NCBI GenBank assembly: GCA_020848075.1
Contig: JADLAV010000063.1
Location: 1-58,625, forward strand
Source: Burkholderiales bacterium
Lineage (GTDB): Bacteria > Pseudomonadota > Gammaproteobacteria > Burkholderiales > SG8-39
Length of the DNA stretch: 58,625 nucleotides
Reading direction: 5' to 3'
Made by a program: the position numbers and the translations under genes. Each line of letters begins with the position of its first letter. Positions within the stretch are counted from its first letter, which is position 1. This document shows positions 52,873 to 58,625 of the stretch, piece by piece. The notes below the pieces were generated by a model. It was not told where the DNA came from. It worked only from the letters and a program-made list of their open reading frames with translations, and did no database searches.

Positions 52873-53946
52873 TTGCTTCCGCCCGCCGCACCCTCGGCCG
52901 AGCAGGCGCCGCCGCCCGTCCCGCCGCCGGCGAACGTGCTGGAGGCGAACGAGGCGTCGATCGCGCAGGCGGCGGCGATCCTGCGCGCCGGCGGCGTGGT
53001 GGCGTTCCCGACCGAGACCGTGTACGGCCTCGGCGCCGACGCGCTCAACCCGGCGGCGGTCGCGCGCGTGTTCGAGATCAAGGGACGGCCGCTCGACCAT
53101 CCGGTGATCGTCCATCTCGGCTCCGCGGCCGAACTCGCCGAGTGGGCGCGTGACATTCCCGAGTCGGCGTCGCGGCTCGCTGCGGCATTCTGGCCCGGAC
53201 CGTTCACGCTGATCCTGCGGCGCGTCCCGCACGTTCCCGACGCGGTGACGGGCGGTCAGGACACGGTGGGTCTGCGGGTGCCATCGCATCCGGTCGCGCT
53301 CGCGCTGCTCGCGGCATTTCGCGGCGAGGAGGGCGGGCGCCGCTTCGGCGGCATCGCCGCGCCCTCGGCGAACAAGTTCGGGCACGTCAGCCCGACCGCG
53401 GCGGAGCACGTGCGCGGCGACCTCGGGGAGGCGGTCGACCTGATTCTGGACGGGGGCGCCCCCGCGGTGGGCATCGAATCGACGATCGTCGATCTGTCGG
53501 GCGAGGAGCCGGTGCTGCTGCGCCCGGGTGCGATCGCCGCCATCGACCTCGAGCGCGTGCTGGGGATGCCATTGCGCGCCCCGGAAGCGCACGCGCCGCG
53601 CGCCCCGGGGCGCCATGCCGCGCATTATGCGCCGCGCGCGAAGCTGCGGCTCGTCAAGCGGGTCGCCCTGCTCGAGGCGCTGGCCTCGCACAAGGGCCAG
53701 CGGATCGGGGTGCTCGCGCTCGAGGTGACGGTGCCGCGGCTCGCAGCGAGCCTGCAGCGCGTGGTGCCGGCCGTGGCGGCGCGCTACGCGCACGAGCTCT
53801 ACGCGCACCTGCGAGCCCTCGACGCGCAGAACGTGACCCAGATCTTCGTGGAGACGCCGCCGCAGACCCCGATGTGGGCGGCGATCAACGACCGCCTCGC
53901 CCGCGCCGCGCGCGGCGGCGAGCAGGGGCTGGAAGACGCTGCCTGA
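52873..53946 (+). CDS. Threonylcarbamoyl-AMP synthase, long Sua5 type
   Basis: A 357-residue protein making threonylcarbamoyl-adenylate for t6A37 in ANN-decoding tRNAs. The YrdC domain (about 25-215) has VAFPTETVYGLGADA, FEIKGRPLDHPVIVH, FWPGPFTLIL, VGLRVPSHPVA, APSANKFGHVSPT and GIESTIVDLS. The following Sua5 domain (about 240-345, with the linker motif PGRHAAHYAPRA) makes it the long form rather than TsaC. The annotated TTG 52873 gives a Pro-rich leader; GTG 52936 is an alternative. It follows purE by 6 nt. Confidence 0.92.
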   Translation: MLPPAAPSAEQAPPPVPPPANVLEANEASIAQAAAILRAGGVVAFPTETVYGLGADALNPAAVARVFEIKGRPLDHPVIVHLGSAAELAEWARDIPESASRLAAAFWPGPFTLILRRVPHVPDAVTGGQDTVGLRVPSHPVALALLAAFRGEEGGRRFGGIAAPSANKFGHVSPTAAEHVRGDLGEAVDLILDGGAPAVGIESTIVDLSGEEPVLLRPGAIAAIDLERVLGMPLRAPEAHAPRAPGRHAAHYAPRAKLRLVKRVALLEALASHKGQRIGVLALEVTVPRLAASLQRVVPAVAARYAHELYAHLRALDAQNVTQIFVETPPQTPMWAAINDRLARAARGGEQGLEDAA

Positions 53947-53948
53947 AA

Positions 53949-53964
53949 CCGGTCGGCCGACCGG
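53949..53964. terminator. Palindrome between convergent sua5 and sapC-like genes
   Basis: CCGGTCGGCCGACCGG is a perfect 16-bp palindrome placed between two convergent stop codons (53946 and 53974). It is probably a bidirectional termination hairpin, without T-runs. Confidence 0.4.
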
Positions 53965-53973
53965 ACCCGTCCG

Positions 53974-54738
53974 TCAGGCCTGCTTTGCCGCGGTCTTTGC
54001 CGGTTGCGGATTGCCCGCGCTCCGGCGGACAAGCAGGCGCCCGAAGTTGTCCAGCGAGAGCAGGTGGGCGTAGATGCGCCCGGTGACGCCCTTCTTGAAG
54101 AGATTCTTGTGCTGGGCCGCGTTCAGGTGCTCGAGCTTCTCCTCCTTCACGCGATACATGCCGGAGAGGTTGACCGGCGTTCCGCCGGTCTCGGTCGCCT
54201 GGAGCGTGAACGGCTCGAGGAGCGCGTAGTCGCCGAGGATCGCGCACATCTCCCGCGTGCGCTCGAGGTCGGCCTCGTACTCGCGCAGGAGCTGCTCGAT
54301 GTTCTGCCACCGCGCGAGCGGCTCGCCCTGGTCGTCGAACATCTTCTCGCCGTCGGCGGCGAGGTAGGACTTCTCGACGCAGATCAGCCGGTTCGCCTGC
54401 TCCTTCTGGTCCAGCGTCACGCGCGCCATGCAGAACGGGTAGCGCCGCGCGTAGGCGGGCACGTACAGGTCGGGCAGCCAGCTGCCGTTCCTGACGAAGA
54501 GATTCTCGCCGTTGGCGAGCCCGACGACCGCCACGGCGGCGAAGGTCGCGCCGTTATCGCCCGACGCGAACACGATCGGGTAGTCGTGCGCCACGACGCG
54601 GAACTCCGAGAAGGAGATCGGCATCGCGTTGGTCGAGGCGCAGAACTCGGGCACGACCCCCGCGGGCGGCAGCTTGACCGCCTGGGTCTTCTGCAGCGGG
54701 ACGATCTCTCGGTAGCCGAATGGAGGAGTGATCTGCAT
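53974..54738 (-). CDS. SapC-family protein
   Basis: A 254-residue protein of the SapC family (PF07277 type). AMPISFSEFRVVAHDYPIVFASG, then VVGLANGENLFV, WLPDLYVPAYARRYPFCMAR and CVEKSYLAADGEKMFDDQGEP follow the usual order. It shares its name with Campylobacter S-layer-associated SapC but proteobacterial homologues lack proven function. It ends with an Ala/Lys-rich tail. ATG 54738 follows a short spacer; the upstream region holds the tRNA-Ala promoter in the opposite direction. Confidence 0.82.
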   Translation of the reverse strand: MQITPPFGYREIVPLQKTQAVKLPPAGVVPEFCASTNAMPISFSEFRVVAHDYPIVFASGDNGATFAAVAVVGLANGENLFVRNGSWLPDLYVPAYARRYPFCMARVTLDQKEQANRLICVEKSYLAADGEKMFDDQGEPLARWQNIEQLLREYEADLERTREMCAILGDYALLEPFTLQATETGGTPVNLSGMYRVKEEKLEHLNAAQHKNLFKKGVTGRIYAHLLSLDNFGRLLVRRSAGNPQPAKTAAKQA

Positions 54739-54795
54739 GGGGAGGAGTTCGTGGGCCGATAGCAGGCAGTCTAACCGTTGACCTCGGGCTCCGGA

Positions 54796-54825
54796 TTGCC
54801 CACATGGCCCGTGAGCGGGTAAAAT
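54796..54825 (+). promoter_or_regulatory. Promoter of tRNA-Ala
   Basis: TTGCCC (54796-54801) and TAAAAT (54820-54825) with an 18-nt spacer; the tRNA begins 13 nt further on. Confidence 0.6.
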
Positions 54826-54838
54826 CCCCAGTCCGCGT

Positions 54839-54914
<76 letters not shown>

Positions 54915-54920
54915 CTTACC

Positions 54921-54950
54921 AAAATCCCAACCCTTATCGGTTGGGATTTT
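54921..54950 (+). terminator. Strong intrinsic terminator after tRNA-Ala
   Basis: AAAATCCCAACC (54921-54932) and GGTTGGGATTTT (54939-54950) pair over 12 bp with a CTTATC loop. The T-run ends the stem, giving a canonical Rho-independent terminator 7 nt after the CCA. It works in both orientations. Confidence 0.9.
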
Positions 54951-54984
54951 CTTGCCCGTTCCTCTAGTGATGGTGCGGCTCCGC

Positions 54985-55620
54985 TCATTTGCCTCTTGAG
55001 TGGTGGTCCTGCGCCAGCGCCCGTTTTCCGCCCAGGCTGAACGGCCCCGGCTGACCCGGCGCGGGAGGCGGAAGTTGCGCGCGCCGGCGGATGATGGAAC
55101 CCGGCACGGCACCCCAGCTGTTTCGCTCGGGCGTCGAAAAGACGACGACGGCGACTCGACCGCCCGCTCTCAGGGCACGGCGCCACTCGCGTAGCGCCGT
55201 CACGGGGTGCGGCATGTACATCAGGCCGAACCGACACAGCACCGCATCGAACGAGGCGTCGGGGAGATCCAGCTTCTCGCCGTCCATCGCGCGGGTCTCG
55301 ACCTGCTCGAGCCCGCGTTCACGGGCGACCTGGCGCGCCAGCTCGACGATGCCTTCCGAGATGTCGGTCGCCACCACGTGACCGCTTGGGCCGACGCGTT
55401 CGGCGGCACTGACCGCCGGCTCGCCTGCGCCGGCGGCGACGTCCAGGATGCGCTGGCCGGGCTTAATCCAGGCGAGGTCGAGCATCTGGCGCGTGATTTC
55501 GCCGTAACAGCGATCGAGAACGGGATTCCAGCGTTGCCACGCGGCACTGTCCTTGTTCCATTGCTCGCGCTGCGCGTTCTTGTAATTCGCGGCGTCGAAT
55601 GAGGATTGCTGTTCGGACAT
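54985..55620 (-). pseudogene. UbiE-like SAM methyltransferase, 3'-truncated
   Basis: 211 residues are left. The SAM domain is intact: RILDVAAGAGEPAVSAAERVG, VVATDISEGIVELAR, LDLPDASFDAVLCRFGLMYM and ALRAGGRVAVVVFSTPERN. The usual continuation is reached at SIIRRRAQLPPPAPGQPGPFSLGG, but instead of the ~60-residue C-terminal domain the frame runs into an unrelated basic tail (KRALAQDHHSRGK) and stops. The break lies about 70-75 nt beyond the tRNA-Ala terminator, so the gene seems cut by a recombination event at the tRNA boundary. A ribosome binding site (GGAGGACTTGC) precedes ATG 55620. It may still be expressed but is likely inactive. Confidence 0.7.
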
Positions 55621-55682
55621 GCAAGTCCTCCGTTCGGTCAGACTCTTTGTCCCCCACGTGGCGATGATCAGCTTCGCTGCGC

Positions 55683-56195
55683 TCAGACCTCCATGATCTG
55701 TCGCATAACGGTCATCGTCGGCGGGCGCACGAGCGTCTGGTAGACAACGCAGTAGCGCTCGGTCAGACGCAGCAAGGTTTCCAACTGCTCATCGGACGCG
55801 CCGGTGTCTAGGGTGAAACTGAGGCGGATATTCTGGAAGCCAACCGGTGCGTCCTTCGACACTCCCAGGGTGCCGCGGAAGTCGAGAGCGCCTTCAGCTT
55901 GAAGCAGGGCGTCGTGAAGCTCGATGCCGAGAGCCGTCGCTACCGCGTTGAGCGTGACGCCAGCGCAGGCGACCAGCGCCTCGAGAAGCATGTCGCCCGA
56001 GCAGGCGCCAAGCCCGCTGCCCCCCGTGGCCGGATGCAAGCCGGCCGTCACGAGGGCTTTGCCCGTCTCGATCTTGCAGCTCACGCCGTCGCCAAGCCGG
56101 CCTTGCGCCCGCAATGTGACCAGGGCTGCTTCGGGGGACTGGCGGTAGCGCTCCTTCAGCGGGCCCTGGATCGAACGCAGGTCGTCGGCATTCAT
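55683..56195 (-). CDS. OsmC-family protein
   Basis: A 170-residue OsmC/Ohr-fold protein. Its first part is LKERYRQSPEAALVTLRAQG. The centre has the two cysteines of the family, in GLGACSGDMLLEALVACAGVTLN, and the C-terminus is the LRLTERYCVVYQTL helix. OsmC proteins reduce organic hydroperoxides through a Cys pair; this one, with GIELHDALLQAEGALDFRGTLG, belongs to the more distant branch often found with catabolic genes. ATG 56195 is 8 nt from GAGGAG; ATG 56201 is too close. It is downstream of the O-methyltransferase gene on the same strand. Confidence 0.85.
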   Translation of the reverse strand: MNADDLRSIQGPLKERYRQSPEAALVTLRAQGRLGDGVSCKIETGKALVTAGLHPATGGSGLGACSGDMLLEALVACAGVTLNAVATALGIELHDALLQAEGALDFRGTLGVSKDAPVGFQNIRLSFTLDTGASDEQLETLLRLTERYCVVYQTLVRPPTMTVMRQIMEV

Positions 56196-56292
56196 GGGCA
56201 TTGCTCCTCTGTCACGCCATCGCGCAGCCCCGCAAACACCAAGCCCGTGCGTGACCGGTTTCGGCTTCGGCAACCCTGGCGTGGCAGTCAGA

Positions 56293-57285
56293 TCACAATG
56301 ACGCCTCGATGATTTTCATCGGCGAACTGGTGGGAATGATCCGGTTCAGCTTCATGCCTGTTGCGTTCAACAGCCGCAGGAATTCGTCCTCCGTTCTCTC
56401 CCGCGCGCCCAGCAACGCCTGCATGTGGAGATCGTAGAACGCGCCGATCGGATCGGCCGGCGAGGCGATGACCATGTCGATGATGAGCAGACGCGAAGCG
56501 GGCTGCATGACCTCCCGGCAATGACGCAGGATGACCTGGCATTTCTCATCGTTCCAATCGTGCAGCACGCTCTTCATCATCAGCACGTCCGCAGCGGGCA
56601 CTCGCTCGAAGAAACTTCCGGTCTGGATCTCCACGCGCTGGGCAACCTCGGCGAGCACATGGTTCTTCACCACGCTGTCCTGGTCGTAGAGAACGCCGCG
56701 CAAGTGAGGATTGGCGGTGAGGATCGTCTTCAGCAGAATGCCCTGTCCCCCGCCAATGTCGCAGACGCTACGGTAGGGCGTGAAGTCGTACGCGTCGACG
56801 ATGGCGCGAGCGGCGATGGTGGTCGAGATGGTCATCCACCGGTTGTACGGCGTGCCATATTCGGGGTGCTGGTCGAGAAATTCGAAGAAGTCGGCGCCCA
56901 TCGCCGGCTTGAAAGCGTCTTCGCCCGTGGCCAGGGCGTGAGCAAGGTTGTTCCAGGCGCCTTGCCAGGGTTTGCTGCCTATCAGCAACATCCCCATATA
57001 TAGACTGCCAGGTACGTCCTTGAGCAACAGCCGGCCCGTGTCGGTCAGCGCGTAGCTGTCCCCGTCCTGTGTCACCACATCAATGGCCGAGGCAAAGCGC
57101 AGCGTGCGGTAGAGCACGTCGGCATCGAGCTTGCAGACCCGTGCCAGCTCCGCCAGGCTCCTGGCCTGTTCGCGAAGCTGCTCGATCACCCCGGTCTTGA
57201 CCAGGGCGTGGAGCACGGCGGTGTTGGCAAAGCCCAGAGCGAGCTGCCAGATGCAGGCTTGAGGGGGCAATGTCGATTGATTCAT
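56293..57285 (-). CDS. O-methyltransferase (COMT/AceO-type, two-domain)
   Basis: A 330-residue Methyltransf_2 enzyme. Residues about 10-95 form the dimerisation winged helix (LALGFANTAVLHALVKTGVIEQLRE, YALTDTGRLLLKD). The catalytic domain has the SAM motif VCDIGGGQG (174-182), LYDQDSVV, and the general base His242 in SVLHDWNDEKC. Relatives methylate small phenols, quinones or polyketides. It is complete, unlike its neighbours, and may be the only functional enzyme of the right-hand patch. Substrate unknown. Confidence 0.87.
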   Translation of the reverse strand: MNQSTLPPQACIWQLALGFANTAVLHALVKTGVIEQLREQARSLAELARVCKLDADVLYRTLRFASAIDVVTQDGDSYALTDTGRLLLKDVPGSLYMGMLLIGSKPWQGAWNNLAHALATGEDAFKPAMGADFFEFLDQHPEYGTPYNRWMTISTTIAARAIVDAYDFTPYRSVCDIGGGQGILLKTILTANPHLRGVLYDQDSVVKNHVLAEVAQRVEIQTGSFFERVPAADVLMMKSVLHDWNDEKCQVILRHCREVMQPASRLLIIDMVIASPADPIGAFYDLHMQALLGARERTEDEFLRLLNATGMKLNRIIPTSSPMKIIEASL

Positions 57286-57406
57286 CGGTCGATCCTGTCT
57301 CGTTCGAAGTCATGGATCAACTGCAGAGTCATCTGCCGGAAGGCGGACCATGGCTATTCTGGACCTTGGCGCCGATCTCGCCAGCAAGCTCTTTGCGGCC
57401 GACCGG

Positions 57407-57641
57407 CTACATCCCGACGAGATGCGCGCCCAGGCCGCGTCGCCGCACGCTCTCCAGGATGGCCTGCGCGCTGATCACGCGCGGGTCGTAGTCGACCCAG
57501 CATCATCCGTTCGAGCCGTTCGCTGGGCTGCGCGCGGACGACGCCGGCGAGGTCGGCCAGCGTCGAGCGGACCTCGTGCAGCCGCGCGGGGTCGAGGCCG
57601 CGCTCGAGATCGACGATCACGTTGACGATGGAGTGGTCCAT
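57407..57641 (-). pseudogene. HMA-like small protein gene with a +1 frameshift
   Basis: ATG 57641 with AGGAGG upstream opens MDHSIVNVIVDLERGLDPAR and continues to RLERMMLG. There the frame leaves a conserved course. Dropping one G from the GGG run at 57496-57498 restores VDYDPRVISAQAILESVRRR and then GLGAHLVGM and a TAG at 57407-57409, a complete ~77-residue ferredoxin-like heavy-metal-associated fold protein without the CxxC metal motif. Read as is, the frame goes on into Arg/Gly-rich nonsense. Either it decayed or the base call is wrong. It is upstream of the O-methyltransferase. Confidence 0.65.
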
Positions 57642-57675
57642 GGCGCGCCTCCTGTCGGGTGCATGGGGTTCGGCG

Positions 57676-57698
57676 GGACAGGGCCTTGGGCCCTGTCC
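57676..57698. terminator. 10-bp perfect hairpin upstream of the HMA-like gene
   Basis: GGACAGGGCC (57676-57685) and GGCCCTGTCC (57689-57698) with a TTG loop. On the minus strand it lies between the methyltransferase fragment stop (57850) and the HMA-like gene start, so it could end transcription of the former. No T-run. Confidence 0.45.
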
Positions 57699-57849
57699 GT
57701 CTGCACGCCACTCTGAGCGCGAGAGGTAACGCGGCGATTTCAGCCGCTGGCCGGAGTATTGCCGTTTCGTTTCGGCGCCAGCGGCCGGGGGCTTCGATGA
57801 CGTGGTGCGGGACCGATGGGCGGGGCTGGGGCTGGAGCCCTTGCCGCGT

Positions 57850-58248
57850 TCACTTCCTGGCGACGACCTGCGCAAGGACAATCCGGCCCTCTTCCAGGTT
57901 GCGCCGCTGGTTTTGCGCCATCACCTGAAAATCAGGCCCGAGAAGCACGTGGAACCCAAGCGGCGGCAAGCCTTCCTTGCGGATCTTTTCCGCCACCGAC
58001 ACGAACCAGTCCCGAGCCTCGCTTGTCGTATCGGACCAGTCGGTGACCGTGAACCCGGCCTCGTCGAGAAGCTTGCGCAATTCGTCAGGTGTTACGAGAA
58101 AACTGCTCTCGGGCGTACGCGCCCAGGGAACAGGAAAGAGCACCGCCCCGGATGGCCCGGCGAGAACGTCGTGGATGGCGAGCGTGCCGCCCGGTTCGAG
58201 TACCCAGTGCATCTCGCGATAGAGCCGAAGCTTGTCCGCAATGTTCAT
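57850..58248 (-). pseudogene. C-terminal half of a SAM methyltransferase, fused to IS3 remnant
   Basis: From about residue MNIADKLRLYREMHWVLEPGG onward this is the second half of a class I methyltransferase of the dimethylglycine/sarcosine-methyltransferase-like group: motif III in VLEPGGTLAIHDVLAG, then PWARTPESSFLVTPDELRKLLDEAG and a complete C-terminus LGPDFQVMAQNQRRNLEEGR. The N-terminal half with motif I is missing, and the sequence immediately upstream (from 58249) is IS3-family transposase DNA. ATG 58248 is present by chance or reuse. The gene was cut at the IS junction and is non-functional. Confidence 0.75.
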
Positions 58249-58604
58249 CGCGGCAGATTCGGCGCGATGCCGTGCTCGGCACGCACGCCGGTGTCGCCGG
58301 GCAGGCGACGCCGCTTCTTGCGCGCGAACAACCCGGCCTTGCTCATCAGCCTGGCCACCCGATGCACGCCGCAGCGCTCGCCCCAGCCCAGCACGTCGCG
58401 CCACACGCGCCGGCTGCCGTAGGTCCGGTCGCTCGCCTCGAAGCTCTGGCGAATCAGCCCGGTGAGCTTCTCGTTGGCCCGCGCCCGTGCGCTCGGCTGC
58501 CTGCCAAACCACTCGTAGAACCCGCTGCGGGAGACTTCCAGGACCTCGCACAACACTCGAACCGGCCACACCGCGCGATGCTTGGCAATGAAGCCGAACT
58601 TCAC
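58245..58604 (-). mobile_element. IS3-family transposase OrfB, 5' fragment
   Basis: 119 residues corresponding to the helix-turn-helix 21 N-terminal part of IS3 OrfB: MKFGFIAKHRAVWPVRVLCE, VSRSGFYEWFGRQPSARARAN, ASDRTYGSRRVWRDVLGWG, and RLMSKAGLFARKKRRRLPGD, ending near GIAPN just before the DDE integrase core should begin. The core with its three acidic residues is absent. The GTG start at 58604 overlaps the upstream stop (GTGA). The break at about 58249 joins methyltransferase sequence, so this is a deletion or recombination scar. Confidence 0.85.
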
Positions 58605-58625
58605 GTCGGGTCCTTCGCGAAGTAG
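58601..58625 (-). mobile_element. IS3-family OrfA, last codons, running off the right edge
   Basis: The minus strand from the edge reads YFAKDPT and stop at 58601-58603, overlapping the OrfB GTG by 4 nt. This is the typical end of IS3 OrfA (a leucine-zipper/helix-turn-helix protein ending in a YFAK-type tail). Only eight codons are in the window. Confidence 0.6.

Noticed and set aside
54778-54783. TTGACC as the -35 of the tRNA-Ala promoter
   Set aside because: It lies 36 nt before the only good -10 (54820); TTGCCC at 54796 with an 18-nt spacer fits better.

Overview
The window is mostly a high-GC bacterial chromosome, best explained as an autotrophic betaproteobacterium. This rests on gene order (yebC-ruvC-ruvA-ruvB-ybgC-tolQ-tolR-tolA-tolB-pal-cpoB, and class I fba-purC-purE-sua5), a form IA RuBisCO operon with a divergent cbbR, and compact -10 boxes of the TATAAT/TAAAAT type in GC-rich surroundings. 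The exact genus cannot be fixed from the sequence alone. Two accessory patches flank the chromosomal core.

Left patch (1 to about 3,000): AT-richer DNA with a gene remnant running off the edge, an AlpA-like regulator, an XRE repressor, and an unusual membrane protein that joins a J-like domain, a transmembrane helix, ankyrin repeats and a Cys-rich C-terminus. A 40-bp nested palindrome and a pair of direct repeats share the core TTTGAGAT and look like operators for the element's own repressor.

Core, first half (3,151-26,303): on the minus strand a succinate-semialdehyde dehydrogenase-like gene, a periplasmic binding protein, an enoyl-CoA hydratase, an atypical SDR and a HerA-like ATPase. On the plus strand follow yebC-ruvCAB, the complete Tol-Pal operon, a YeeE/YedE sulfur transporter, tRNA-Lys(UUU), an unrecognised gene, a fumarylacetoacetase-family hydrolase and a D-amino-acid dehydrogenase. 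Then come speH, nudC, a 3-hydroxyisobutyrate dehydrogenase-family gene and cbbR on the minus strand.

Calvin cycle block (26,312-37,468): cbbL-cbbS-cbbY-prk-fba(class II)-tkt-gap-pgk-pyk, all on the plus strand behind a cbbR-type divergent promoter. It covers carbon fixation, phosphoribulokinase, the reductive triose steps and sugar rearrangement, and ends in pyruvate kinase. No cbbQ/cbbO, bisphosphatase, rpe or rpi is present here. A second, class I aldolase lies downstream at 50,395 with the purine genes.

Envelope-glycan operon (46,303 down to 37,843, minus strand): GT2 glycosyltransferase, methyltransferase, EmrE/ArnF-like small permease, zinc-ribbon methyltransferase, DegT/WecE aminotransferase, a 39-codon ORF, MBOAT acyltransferase, SGNH/AlgJ-like protein and an ArnT-like GT-C glycosyltransferase. 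Most junctions are 4-nt overlaps. Together they could make a lipid-linked amino sugar, flip it, attach it to an envelope acceptor and O-acylate it. This is the best candidate for an undescribed system in the window. Two sugar-isomerase-like TIM barrels are divergent from it.

Right part (48,497-58,625): nfi, dinB, fba(class I)-purC-purE-sua5, sapC and tRNA-Ala(CGC) with a strong terminator. Beyond the terminator is an eroded accessory region: a 3'-truncated methyltransferase, osmC-like and O-methyltransferase genes, a frameshifted HMA-like gene, and a methyltransferase half fused to an IS3-family remnant at the edge.
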